Below are positions 37,326 through 46,275 of a stretch of 64,000 bases of DNA, piece after piece. Source of the DNA: Pseudogracilibacillus auburnensis (GTDB lineage Bacteria; Bacillota; Bacilli; Bacillales; Amphibacillaceae). A program made the translations under genes and the position numbers. Where the stretch lies: positions 579,025-643,024 of the forward strand of contig NZ_QJJQ01000001.1 of the NCBI RefSeq assembly GCF_003201975.1, written 5' to 3'. Within the stretch, counting starts at the first letter, position 1; every line of letters begins with the position of its first letter. A model generated the notes under the pieces. The model saw only the letters and a program-made list of their open reading frames with translations. It did not search any database and was not told the origin of the DNA.

Positions 37326-37901
37326 TTGACAACCATAGGTTTTATAAGACATGGAATTACTGAGTGGAATGAACTGAAGAAGGCACAAGGTAGATCTGAT
37401 ATTCCGTTAAATGAAGTAGGTAGAAAACAAGCTTTGGAACTTGGCCATAGGCTTTCACATCAAGATTGGGATATGATTATCACAAGTGATTTATCAAGAG
37501 CCAGTGAAACTGCAGAAATTATTGGCACTCTAATAGATATACCTATTAGTTCTTTTGATGATAGAATTCGTGAGATAGACTGTGGAGAAATTGAAGGAAC
37601 AACGGAGGAAGAAAGGCTAATCAAATGGGGAAGGAATTGGCGTGATTTGGATCTTGGAATGGAAAGGTTTGAAGATGTAGCAAAAAGAGGAATTAAATTT
37701 ATAGAAGAAATAGTACATTTACATAAGGACAAAAGGATTTTAGTGGTAAGCCATGGTGCTTTGATTGGTCTTACCTTACAACGTTTGTTACCTGAAAGGT
37801 TTCCAACTACCTATATTGATAATACGGCTATAACAATTCTTCATAATATAAAAGGAGTATGGGACTGTAAACTTTATAATTGTACAAACCATTTAAGGTA
37901 G
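37326..37901 (+). CDS. Histidine phosphatase (phosphoglycerate mutase superfamily)
   Basis: 191 aa. The catalytic RHG motif is at residues 8–10 (GFIRHGITEWN), the second catalytic His lies in VVSHGALIG, and DLSRASETAE is the usual substrate-pocket strand. Enzymes of this type dephosphorylate small phosphometabolites. The TTG at 37326 is preceded by AGGGGAG. A decayed partial copy lies at 33019–33129. Confidence 0.85.
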   Translation: MTTIGFIRHGITEWNELKKAQGRSDIPLNEVGRKQALELGHRLSHQDWDMIITSDLSRASETAEIIGTLIDIPISSFDDRIREIDCGEIEGTTEEERLIKWGRNWRDLDLGMERFEDVAKRGIKFIEEIVHLHKDKRILVVSHGALIGLTLQRLLPERFPTTYIDNTAITILHNIKGVWDCKLYNCTNHLR

Positions 37902-37981
37902 TCTTGTTTTCTTGCTAGGAAGTGATGGATGTTTTAATAGGAATTTCTTTGGAATTCAATAATTTTGTAAGGAGAAAGAAA

Positions 37982-38158
37982 ATGAAAGATAGATTGTTGT
38001 TAGTAGTATTATTCTTTGTTTTAGGCTCTGCAATAGTAAGTAGTCTTGGTTCGCTTAGTTACACTCTTAAGTCAATTTTTTATGGTGTCGCTATGACAGC
38101 TTTAGTCGTTATTGGCTTAGTAAGTTTCTTAAAATATTTGCGAGATGTTAGAGATTAG
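37982..38158 (+). CDS. Small two-helix membrane protein
   Basis: 58 aa: MKDRLLLVVLFFVLGSAIVS begins the first helix, and a second helix covers residues about 34–50, ending in charged residues. ATG 37982 follows AAGGAGA with good spacing; a longer reading from 37922 lacks a site. It lies 27 bp before the HIT gene. Function unknown. Confidence 0.6.
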   Translation: MKDRLLLVVLFFVLGSAIVSSLGSLSYTLKSIFYGVAMTALVVIGLVSFLKYLRDVRD

Positions 38159-38185
38159 GTTGTGTTAGTAGAGGAGGAGTTGATA

Positions 38186-38590
38186 GTGAAGGATTGTATA
38201 TTTTGTAATCTTGAATTAGAACCAAATCAAAATATCATTTTAAGTAACGATCACTGTATGTTTTTACAGTTAGAGCAAGCTCAAATAAAAGGTAATCAAC
38301 TTGAAGGTGCGGGGCTAATCATACCAATCCTACATAGAGAAACAGCATTTGATTTAACGCTCGAAGAATGGAATGCAACATATACACTTCTTCAAGATGT
38401 GAAAAAATACTTAGATGAGAAATATAAACCTCAAGGATATAACCTTGGATGGAATTGTGGTGAAATAGGGGGACAACATATATTTCACTCTCATTTTCAT
38501 GTATTACCGAGATATGAAGATGAACCACTTGCTGGTAAAGGTATTAGATATATGTTTAAAGGTGCAGAGATTAAAAGAAAGAATTATTAA
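38186..38590 (+). CDS. HIT-family nucleotide-binding protein
   Basis: About 134 aa. It begins with the zinc-type CIFC pair (MKDCIFCNLE) and carries the histidine triad HSHFHVLPR near the C-terminus, preceded by GEIGGQHIF. HIT proteins hydrolyse or transfer nucleotides from nucleotide–phosphate conjugates. GTG 38186 follows GAGGAGG; GTG 38162 and TTG 38180 upstream fit the ribosome site less well. Confidence 0.82.
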   Translation: MKDCIFCNLELEPNQNIILSNDHCMFLQLEQAQIKGNQLEGAGLIIPILHRETAFDLTLEEWNATYTLLQDVKKYLDEKYKPQGYNLGWNCGEIGGQHIFHSHFHVLPRYEDEPLAGKGIRYMFKGAEIKRKNY

Positions 38591-38655
38591 GCTAACGCGG
38601 CATATACTCTATTCTTTCGTTAACGGGTGCAAGTATTAAAAAGGAGGAGTTTATT

Positions 38656-39111
38656 GTGTATCAATATTATAATGGCTTAGTAATTAGAGAAGGCACTGAG
38701 GGAGTTCCGGCCGACTATGTTGAGGCTCTTTTTGAAGACGCTGGATGGGCGAAAAATACTCCAGCTTGGCAGAAAGAAAAGTTTTCCTTAATATTTAAGA
38801 ACTCAACTTGGGCGTTTACTGTTTGGGATCATAACAATATGATTGGTATGGTTAGGGTTATCTCAGATAAAATAATGGTAGCTAACGTGATGGATTTGGT
38901 TGTTTTATCGGAATATCGTGGAAAAGGAATAGGAAAAAAGCTTGTAGAACTTTGTGTTCAAAAGCTCCCGCACGGAGATTGGTTTGCTCATACCTCTACT
39001 GACAATTTTAATTTCTATGAAAGGTGTGGGTTCGAAGTAAAAGATCGATCTAAAAATGGCACCTGTGCGTATTACGGGTATATACAAGCACGTAAAGATG
39101 GGCATAGATAA
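38656..39111 (+). CDS. GNAT-family N-acetyltransferase
   Basis: 151 aa. The acetyl-CoA-binding segment VVLSEYRGKGIGKKLV (motif A, R-G-x-G-I-G) and NFYERCGFEV (motif B) are clear. The GTG start follows AAGGAGGAG by six bases. One of several stand-alone acetyltransferases in this half of the window. Substrate unknown. Confidence 0.85.
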   Translation: MYQYYNGLVIREGTEGVPADYVEALFEDAGWAKNTPAWQKEKFSLIFKNSTWAFTVWDHNNMIGMVRVISDKIMVANVMDLVVLSEYRGKGIGKKLVELCVQKLPHGDWFAHTSTDNFNFYERCGFEVKDRSKNGTCAYYGYIQARKDGHR

Positions 39112-39283
39112 ATTCATTTACTACTTTACGATGTGATTGTGAAATAAAACAGTTCCTCCTTTGCTAAAGACGTTGATCTTTACCATGAATCATTCAAACG
39201 CTCAAGAATGAAACGCATTTGGAATAAAGTTATTCATCACTGAATTTTATCGAAATATGATGTGATAGGAGTTAGATAGGGAA

Positions 39284-39760
39284 ATGGAAAAACAAAAACA
39301 TTCAGAGGAAAAAGTTGATATATTTTGGAAAACATTTTTAAAGGAAACTGGCAGACCTAAAACAACAAAATATTTAGAAGTCTTTCATTTTGAATTAACT
39401 GAAAAGTGGGCCAATGAATTATTACGATTAGTACTCATTGGACAAAAGAAAGCAACAGCAAGTAGTTTATGGAGTTATGGACTTGAAGATGAGCATATGC
39501 CTGAGATTGGTGATTTTAGTATTGTTACTGATTGGGAAGGTGTACCACGGTGTGTTATTCAAACAATCGCGATAACAATTCTTCCGTTTTCAGATATTAC
39601 ATATGATATTTGTAAACGTGAGGGAGAGGACGACACATTGGAATCCTGGCGTGATGGTCATATTCGTTTCTTTAAGGAAGAAGGGAAGGCACTTGGTTAT
39701 GAGTTTAGAAATGATATGCCAGTGGTTTTTGAAGACTTTGAGGTAGTATACCAAATTTGA
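39284..39760 (+). CDS. ASCH-domain protein
   Basis: 158 aa. The ASCH fold is visible in ATASSLWSYGLEDEHMPEIGDFSIVTDWEGVPRCVIQT, with the G-x-K-x-A-T-A lead (GQKKATAS) and the terminal RNDMPVVFEDFEVVY. ASCH domains resemble PUA domains and are thought to bind RNA or modified nucleosides; some are amidohydrolases. Alone here. Another ASCH-like protein lies at 47857 on the other strand. Confidence 0.8.
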   Translation: MEKQKHSEEKVDIFWKTFLKETGRPKTTKYLEVFHFELTEKWANELLRLVLIGQKKATASSLWSYGLEDEHMPEIGDFSIVTDWEGVPRCVIQTIAITILPFSDITYDICKREGEDDTLESWRDGHIRFFKEEGKALGYEFRNDMPVVFEDFEVVYQI

Positions 39761-40231
39761 ACTACCTCCACTACTAGAAGTGGGGATTTCTACGAACACC
39801 CGATTAACGTTTAGTTATCTAAGTAGGATCTACCTGTAGTTTCTACGGTAAAAGCAGAATTCGAACGTTTTAGCGTCCTGCTTGGTTTTCGTTTTTACAT
39901 TAGACGTGGCGATTAGAATGTTGAAGGTTTTTATAAAGCGGACTCATTTTTTACTGGAACCAAAATTGATTTAAGCGAGCCGTTGAAGAAAATAATGAAA
40001 AAGAGACATGGACAGAAGAAAAGGTGAGAGAAGTGATTGATGTATTTTATCATTTCCTATTCTTTTTACCTCCAAATTGTTAAAGGGGAGATTCACTTTC
40101 TTAAGAGCTAGATTGTGAAGAAATGGATTTACTTAATCGGATAATCTGTTGTAAACTGAATTACATAAGATGATAACTATTTATATTCTATTTAGACCAT
40201 GATAAATAAAACAATAAGGGAGAAAATAAAT
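39761..40231. other. Intergenic region with a possible decayed gene
   Basis: No intact gene. A 36-codon open stretch ending near 40083 (with ENNEKETWTEEKVREVIDVF) and broken frames before it from about 39840 look like a degraded small protein gene, family not recognised. Confidence 0.3.
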
Positions 40232-40804
40232 ATGGCAAATGAAAATAATAATAAGGCACTGGCACAAGAGCAATGTGAAGAATTACTAGGAGCATTGAAA
40301 GCCCGTTTTGAAAAAAATATGCACCGCCATGAAGGGCTTGAATGGGCTAGAGTCCAAGAAAAACTAGAAGCTAATACTGAAAAATTGTGGTCGCTCAGTG
40401 AAATGGAAAGAACTGGCGGTGAACCGGATGTTGTCGGTTATGTTAAAGAGAAGGACGAATACATTTTTTATGATTGTTCTACGGAAAGTCCTAAAGGGCG
40501 TAGAAGCGTTTGTTACGATCGGGAAGCACTGGAGTCAAGAAAAAAACACAAACCAGAAAATAGTGCTATTGATATGGCAACTTCCATGGGCATTGAACTT
40601 TTAACGGAAGACCAATATCAGGAGCTGCAGAAGCTTGAAAATTTCGATATGAAAACATCGAGCTGGGTGCAAACACCTGCAAATATTCGAAAACTCGGTG
40701 GAGCCATCTTTTGTGATCGGCGCTATGACACTGTCTTTGTGTACCATAATGGAGCAGAATCCTACTATGCTGCCAGGGGTTTCCGTGGCTCACTAACGGT
40801 TTAA
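40232..40804 (+). CDS. DUF4256 family protein
   Basis: 190 aa. It matches the DUF4256 pattern: an early LLGALKARFEKNMHRHEGL, a central GGEPDVVG, FYDCSTESPKGRRSVCYDR, and a C-terminal CDRRYDTVFVYHNGAESYYA. Function is unknown; members are soluble and widespread in Bacillaceae. ATG 40232 is preceded by AAGGGAGA; an in-frame ATG at 40199 lacks a site. Confidence 0.82.
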   Translation: MANENNNKALAQEQCEELLGALKARFEKNMHRHEGLEWARVQEKLEANTEKLWSLSEMERTGGEPDVVGYVKEKDEYIFYDCSTESPKGRRSVCYDREALESRKKHKPENSAIDMATSMGIELLTEDQYQELQKLENFDMKTSSWVQTPANIRKLGGAIFCDRRYDTVFVYHNGAESYYAARGFRGSLTV

Positions 40805-40924
40805 ATTTTGCATAGACAACTAAATTGTATTTCTGAATGGATTTACCGTAAAGCTGTAATTTTTGGCGCGTCTATATAGGAACGCGCCATTTATATTTAA
40901 GTGGATCATCGTTTTATAAAGTGA

Positions 40925-41340
40925 AAAAATCTACTACAAGGACACAATTATCCTTGATTTGTACCTTTTCAATCTGGTTGTAAGTAACCCTATTTTCTTT
41001 CCATTTAAAGGACTAAGATGAATCTGTAATTTCATCGATACATTTAAAAAACTATGAATCCCCATATGCTTCAACTGCAATTGAGACACCTTTCCATTTG
41101 CAGCTGCTTTTGGATGATGAAGTGCGCTTTCAATTCCATCATTGACAAAAACAAACGTTGTACCCCCTGCTTTATTAGTTTTCTATTTTTTTATGTGCGA
41201 ATACAAAAACCGGCATATGGAAAGTAGCATGATCTCCCCAAATAATTCACTTCACTATTAAACATTCTTTTTCCCATGATAATAGCCCCTAACAGTGTGT
41301 AGGTGTATCACCATCTCAATTCCATCAAAACATAGGAAGT
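40925..41340 (-). pseudogene. Broken dihydrofolate-reductase-family (RibD C-terminal domain) gene
   Basis: Reading the minus strand, successive frames give GAIIMGKRMFNSEVNYLG, then HATFHMPVFVFAHKK, then GGTTFVFVNDGIESALHHP, the usual order of a DHFR/RibD C-terminal-domain protein of the YyaP/YwjB kind. At least two frameshifts and internal stops interrupt it and I find no intact start. The rest of 40805–41525 holds only the next gene's promoter. Confidence 0.65.
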
Positions 41341-41441
41341 TTTCCCTCTGGAAAAAGTCCATTTCAGTAAACTGAGATGTTCAGTAGAGAAAAAATTTCA
41401 CGCAAGAATAGTATGCGCACATTTTAATTCTGAAAATAGAC

Positions 41442-41496
41442 TTTACAAACATTAGTATGATGTATATAATCAGTTATATAACATTGGTTATATAAC
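41442..41496 (+). promoter_or_regulatory. Promoter with twin palindromic operators for tetR
   Basis: Minus-35 TTTACA (41442–41447) and minus-10 TATAAT (41465–41470) are exactly 17 bp apart. Two identical self-complementary GTTATATAAC boxes follow at 41473–41482 and 41487–41496, covering the start site. The pair, 14 bp centre to centre, suits binding by the TetR protein encoded 30 bp downstream. Confidence 0.85.
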
Positions 41497-41525
41497 GTGT
41501 GTTTTATAAGGGGGGAGACTGTACA

Positions 41526-42110
41526 ATGGCACCACGAACGAAATTTTCTAAGGAACAAATTATCGATTCAGCTTTTTTTATTGCCAAATCAGAAGGGATC
41601 GATCGGATTACCATCAGAAAAGTAGCTGCCCATCTGGGTAGTTCTAGTGCACCTATTTATGTGAATTTTAATGATGTAGAAGAGCTCAAACAAGCAGTTA
41701 TAAATAAAATAGTTGAGCTAAGTCAACGGATGATCAAGGAACAAAATACAGGAAACCCATTTGCAGATATAGGGATCGCTAGTCTTAAAATGGCAACGGA
41801 ATATCCTGTTTTGATACGAGATTTTGTTTTGAAACCAAATGAATATTTGAAAGAGTATGACCAAGAAATGGGTGGGAATTTTACCGAACTCATGAAACAA
41901 GATCCTGAACTTAAAGGTTTTACGGATGATGAATTGATGACCATCTTATTAAAAATGAGGATTTTCCAAACAGGACTCACCCTTATGGTAGCCAATGGGT
42001 TGCTTCCTAAGGAATTTGATTTAGATAAAATGCTTGAATTGTCAGATAGTGTTGCTGGAGATATCGTCTTAGGAACTCGTTCGAGAAAAGAAGAAAGAAA
42101 AAGAAACTAG
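41526..42110 (+). CDS. TetR/AcrR-family transcriptional regulator
   Basis: 194 aa. N-terminal HTH with IIDSAFFIAKSEGIDRITIRKVAAHLGSSSAPIYVNF, where the recognition helix is SSSAPIYVNF-like. The C-terminal domain is a TetR ligand fold. ATG 41526 follows GGGGGAGA. It is 29 bp before a serine hydrolase gene, which it probably controls together with itself through the twin palindromes upstream. Confidence 0.86.
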   Translation: MAPRTKFSKEQIIDSAFFIAKSEGIDRITIRKVAAHLGSSSAPIYVNFNDVEELKQAVINKIVELSQRMIKEQNTGNPFADIGIASLKMATEYPVLIRDFVLKPNEYLKEYDQEMGGNFTELMKQDPELKGFTDDELMTILLKMRIFQTGLTLMVANGLLPKEFDLDKMLELSDSVAGDIVLGTRSRKEERKRN

Positions 42111-42139
42111 TCATTTTTTTATAAATAGGAGGAATTACT

Positions 42140-43228
42140 ATGGTGACGTTAGGGAAGTCAATGTTAGATCAATCGTTTTTGAACGATACGGTGAATCAAA
42201 TGGTGAAAAAGGGAAAAAACTTTGGTGCTGTGTTGTGTGTAGAACAAGGGAACGATGACTTTTCCTGGATCGGTTCGGCAGGGAATCTTCAATTCGATAA
42301 TCAGTATTTTATGACGAGTGTAACAAAATTGTATGTAACAGCTGTCATTTTAAAATTAAAAGCAGACAATCGTTTGCATTTGGAGGATAAAATATCAAAA
42401 TATCTTGCAGATGATATGATGGATGGCTTACACGTATTGAATGGGGTTGATTATTCATACGACATCACGATTCAGCATCTAATTTCCAATACATCAGGCA
42501 TTGCCGATTATTTCAAGCAAAAGCAAGCTAATGGTGAAGCGGGAGGATCGGATCTTTTTAACGGTCGGGATGAAGCCTGGCCTTTAGAGAAAACACTTGC
42601 AAGCATCAAGAAAATCAAACCTCAATTTAAACCAGGGCAAAAAGCTAGCTATTGTGGAACAAATTATCAGCTCCTAGGTAGAATCATAGAAAATCTTACA
42701 GACATGCCAATAAAAGAAGTCTTTAAATCTTACATTTTTGACAAATTAAATTTGACTAAAACATATGTTTATAAAGATGAAAACGATACGAAGCCCATTT
42801 CACTTTACTATAAGTCTCAACCTCTTCATGTTCCCAAATTTATTTCATGTCCTTCCTTTACACCTGAAGGAGGCATCGTATCCACGGCTCATGAAACGAT
42901 GATCTTTCTTAAAGCTTTTTTCACAGGGTACTTTTTTCCGAAAGAGGAAATCGAGGGTTTGAAAAAGTGGCATTTCATTTTTTGGCCCTCACAATTCTAT
43001 TATGGGATCGGGTTGGAGAAGTTATGGGTGCCTCGAATCGTTTCACCCTTTAAACCTATTGGAGATATTATAGGCTTTTGGGGGCAATCAGGTGCTTTTG
43101 CTTTTTATCACCCTAAACAGGAATTATATTTTACGGGCACAGTCAATCAAGCTAGTGGAATGGGGCACAACTTAGCTTTTAGAGCCATGACAAAAATTAT
43201 TAAAACGGTATCTTCATTTAAATCCTAA
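42140..43228 (+). CDS. Serine hydrolase, class C beta-lactamase/penicillin-binding fold
   Basis: 362 aa without a signal peptide, so probably cytoplasmic. The nucleophile tetrad SVTK (MTSVTKLYV) occurs near residue 59. The second motif is YCGTNY, in place of the usual Y-x-N, and a late HxG-type segment lies near GFWGQSGAF. The family includes esterases, peptidases and beta-lactamases. Co-transcribed with the TetR gene. A resistance role is not demonstrated. Confidence 0.78.
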   Translation: MVTLGKSMLDQSFLNDTVNQMVKKGKNFGAVLCVEQGNDDFSWIGSAGNLQFDNQYFMTSVTKLYVTAVILKLKADNRLHLEDKISKYLADDMMDGLHVLNGVDYSYDITIQHLISNTSGIADYFKQKQANGEAGGSDLFNGRDEAWPLEKTLASIKKIKPQFKPGQKASYCGTNYQLLGRIIENLTDMPIKEVFKSYIFDKLNLTKTYVYKDENDTKPISLYYKSQPLHVPKFISCPSFTPEGGIVSTAHETMIFLKAFFTGYFFPKEEIEGLKKWHFIFWPSQFYYGIGLEKLWVPRIVSPFKPIGDIIGFWGQSGAFAFYHPKQELYFTGTVNQASGMGHNLAFRAMTKIIKTVSSFKS

Positions 43229-43346
43229 TCAGAGACATTAGAAAGGAGAGAAATAGTTAAATATATTTAAAAGTGGAATATCAGAAAATTTCAAGGCATA
43301 AAACAAATTGTAACTTGAAAATTTTTTATTTAATATTTACTAGTTC

Positions 43347-43386
43347 AACCCTGTGTTCTATCAAAGAATTTAAGGGTCTTTTTTTT
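43347..43386 (+). terminator. Probable terminator after the serine hydrolase
   Basis: AACCCT and AGGGT arms with an inner TTCT/AGAA stem, followed by eight T. The stem is imperfect. The remaining DNA to 43643 shows no gene. Confidence 0.5.
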
Positions 43387-43658
43387 GCGAAGAAGTATCA
43401 AATGTAACAACTGTCCAAAGGCCAATAATATTTGTGAAAACTAAATTCAAAAATAAAAAGTGTCGTTTAGAAGAAACTAAACTAGGTACACAATATGTCT
43501 AATTAAGATGAATTAGATTACATAGTTTAGTAGAAGTTTTTAAAAGTCCCTAGAATTGGATTAAACTGTTTGTTAAAATGTAGTATATTAAACGAGTGAA
43601 TTTGGGATGGAGCTAAATAAGAATAATAGAAATAATGATCTTGAAAGGAGGGAAAAGA

Positions 43659-44486
43659 ATGATTGCTGAATTACATAAAGATGATTTTCATAAATGTTTA
43701 GGAATACTCAATGAACAAGGACAGTTAGAAGCTAAAGCTATCGTGACAGGGATCAATCCTGGGCGTATATTTGTTGATAATGTTGAAACACCTAAATCCG
43801 GGCTTATTTGGTTAGGTAATAATGATGGTTTTATATTTATCGGAAATGAAAAAAATGACCAATTTAATAACGCGCTGAATCCATTTATTGACCATGTAAT
43901 TGCACCGGAAGCAAAGGAAATAGGGTTAACGTATTTTGAGGGAATTGGCAATCATGAACAATGGAATAAAACGATCGAAATGTTGTTTGAACATCGTACA
44001 TTAGGTATTTGGCTTCAAAGGGTTTATCTGTTTAAAAAGGAAAATTATAAAGATCAAAGTGTGCCTAAAATAGAAGAGAGGTATACGATTCATCAAATCA
44101 ACAAGCCTCTCTATGAGAACAAAAATAACTCAATTAAGAACATAGAATTTCTACATTCAAAAATCTTAGCATTTTGGTCTTCACCTGATTGTTTTTTTCG
44201 TAAGGGCATAGGTTATTGTATTGTGCATGATAACGAAATTGTTAGTGTCTGTTTTTCGGGTTTTGTTGTTGATCATATTCATTGTATAGATATTGAAACT
44301 TTAGAAATCCATCAAGGTAAAAAATTGGCTCAAAGATTAGCGCATCATTTTATAAAGGATTGTTATGAGAATAATATGGTTGCGTATTGGGATTGTATGG
44401 ATGGGAATAAACCTTCTATAGCAGTTGCCGAAAATGTAGGATTTTTTAGACTCTTTAATTACGTTGGATATGAATTTTTGTTTTGA
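43659..44486 (+). CDS. GNAT-like acetyltransferase
   Basis: 275 aa. The C-terminal half carries a GNAT domain with IDIETLEIHQGKKLAQRLAHHFI (acetyl-CoA segment) and NKPSIAVAENVGFF (motif B). The N-terminal 120 residues form a second diverged GNAT-like domain, as in Bacillus GNAT_acetyltran (ZwittermicinA-resistance-like) proteins. ATG 43659 follows AAAGGAGGG by six bases. Substrate unknown. Confidence 0.75.
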   Translation: MIAELHKDDFHKCLGILNEQGQLEAKAIVTGINPGRIFVDNVETPKSGLIWLGNNDGFIFIGNEKNDQFNNALNPFIDHVIAPEAKEIGLTYFEGIGNHEQWNKTIEMLFEHRTLGIWLQRVYLFKKENYKDQSVPKIEERYTIHQINKPLYENKNNSIKNIEFLHSKILAFWSSPDCFFRKGIGYCIVHDNEIVSVCFSGFVVDHIHCIDIETLEIHQGKKLAQRLAHHFIKDCYENNMVAYWDCMDGNKPSIAVAENVGFFRLFNYVGYEFLF

Positions 44487-44748
44487 TGGGAGCTACGCAG
44501 TATCTTTATCATTTATTTTTGTTTGGTACTTGTTTGTCGTGTTCAAACCAATTAACAAGGTCTGAAAAAGGGTATAGTTCAAGAGGCTTCATATGAAAAA
44601 AAAGAAAAAGATATTCATAACATAAAGACAGTTGTAAAAGTTTGTAGAAAGAGCGAAAAGGTTATGATACTAAAACTCATTATGATTCTGTTGGTGTACC
44701 AGCAATAAAAAGCAACTCTTTAGATAGAAACTAAGTCAGGAGGATCAA

Positions 44749-44925
44749 ATGAATAATAGAATAACACTCCTCATTTTATTCGTTTTTATAATCAGCATAG
44801 GATCATTGGTTTTTGTTCTAACTTCGGATTATCATCCAGATTATCTATTAGGGTATGGTGTACCTATATCCATTATTTGTGGAACTTCCATGATCGCATT
44901 CGTGTTGTCTCGAAGAATTAAATAA
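44749..44925 (+). CDS. 58-aa two-helix membrane peptide
   Basis: A short gene: MNNRITLLILFVFIISIGSL begins the first helix, and a second runs from about residue 36 to 54, ending SRRIK. AGGAGGA lies four bases before the ATG. A weak hairpin follows the stop. Topology resembles small DUF-type Bacillus membrane peptides; no specific function. Confidence 0.55.
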   Translation: MNNRITLLILFVFIISIGSLVFVLTSDYHPDYLLGYGVPISIICGTSMIAFVLSRRIK

Positions 44926-44943
44926 TTGTTTAGAAGAACAAGC

Positions 44944-44963
44944 AACAAGACCCAAGTCTTGTT
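44944..44963 (+). terminator. Short hairpin after the small membrane gene
   Basis: AACAAGAC and GTCTTGTT form a perfect 8-bp stem around CCAA. The tail CATTTAAATG is only partly T-rich. Confidence 0.45.
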
Positions 44964-45311
44964 CATTTAAATGTGTTTTCAATTTTCTCTAAGTTCAGCT
45001 TAATAAATAGCTCATGCCGAGAATAGGTATGGGACATTTATGGTTTAACATTATGAACATGGTTTTATAGAGCTCTAAATACGACAATCCTCCCATGCTC
45101 ACTAAGAAGATAATTTTTTTGAAAAAATCAATAAGATACACCTCATTTTTTTTGATACAATAAAAGCGAAAAAGAGCTAGGTAACATTTTAAATTATGAA
45201 ATAGTTAGGATATTGAATTATCACGATACAATTTAGGTGAAAAAAGTGTTGATTGTATAGTGTATAAGGTCATTACCATTCATTTAACTAACCAAAAAAC
45301 AACTTTTACAT
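44964..45311. other. Intergenic region, nothing recognised
   Basis: About 350 bp of A/T-rich DNA upstream of the Asp-box protein gene. No reading frame, repeat or terminator stands out. Confidence 0.3.
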
Positions 45312-45327
45312 TAAGGAGTCTTTCTTC

Positions 45328-46275
45328 ATGAAAAATGTAATTCTCGTACTGTCCGGTTTTATGATAGCGGGTTTAATCATAGGTACGTACTTTTACCATA
45401 ATCAAGCTTCGGCTACTCTTCCACAACCGAACCAGCCCAATGATCTACAAGAAAATACTACCTTACCGGATGAACAAGAACAACCACAGCCAGAACCTTT
45501 ACAACCAGTAAATAATGACACGATTACGTATACATTACAAAATGATGAACTAAATATCACATTCAATAATGGGAATGATTGGGTAAAGGTTCCGATTGAA
45601 AAGGATCAATTGTTTGAAGGGGAATATAATGGAAACAAACAAGAATTGATCGAAAATAGCTATATGCTTACAGAAAACAGAGTTGCATTTATATATTCGG
45701 ACGGAGTTGACTTGGAAGGAAAAAGAATACGATTAATCTATTCAAGTGATCAAGGTATAACGTGGAAGGAATCAGTTGTTATTGAACCATTTCCACCCAT
45801 GCGGTTTAGAAAAGTTGATTTCTTAAATGATCAGTTTGGTTATGCCATTATCTCAGGTGATCGCACGATGTCGCAGGAGTATTCGCGAGCCTTTATAACT
45901 CATGATGGTGGAGAGACTTGGGAGGCTACAGCTGAATCGCCCACAACGAGGCTAATTGCATTTGGTGGTTTTGTAGATGAAACGACAGGATTTTTATCCT
46001 ATGGGACAATTAATCCAGAAGAACCTGACGTTTACGTTACTCAAGATAGTGGAGAAACATGGAATGAAGCAGTTTTTAATATGCCAGTAAAATATAATAG
46101 AGTATTTGTTCAAGCGGAGGTTCCAGTAAAAGAAGAAGATCATTTAGTGGTTTTAGTGAACCAAGGGCCAAATGGTGATTATAAAGGTGGGCTAGTAAAA
46201 GGAGAATTTATCTCTGAAGATAATGGCTTAACATGGAACTTTTCAGCGGAGGTACAGCCAAATGAAACGGAATAA
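45328..46275 (+). CDS. Membrane-anchored extracellular Asp-box (BNR/sialidase-like) repeat protein
   Basis: 315 aa. Residues 5–24 form an uncleaved or cleavable signal helix, followed by a Pro/Gln-rich linker (about 30–65). The rest carries at least four Asp-box repeats (S/T-x-D-x-G-x-T-W): SSDQGITW, THDGGETW, TQDSGETW and SEDNGLTW, which mark a beta-propeller like YCF48/Hcf136 or sialidases. The catalytic arginines of true sialidases are not evident, so it is more likely a scaffold. Its last 14 bases overlap the next gene. Confidence 0.78.
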   Translation: MKNVILVLSGFMIAGLIIGTYFYHNQASATLPQPNQPNDLQENTTLPDEQEQPQPEPLQPVNNDTITYTLQNDELNITFNNGNDWVKVPIEKDQLFEGEYNGNKQELIENSYMLTENRVAFIYSDGVDLEGKRIRLIYSSDQGITWKESVVIEPFPPMRFRKVDFLNDQFGYAIISGDRTMSQEYSRAFITHDGGETWEATAESPTTRLIAFGGFVDETTGFLSYGTINPEEPDVYVTQDSGETWNEAVFNMPVKYNRVFVQAEVPVKEEDHLVVLVNQGPNGDYKGGLVKGEFISEDNGLTWNFSAEVQPNETE

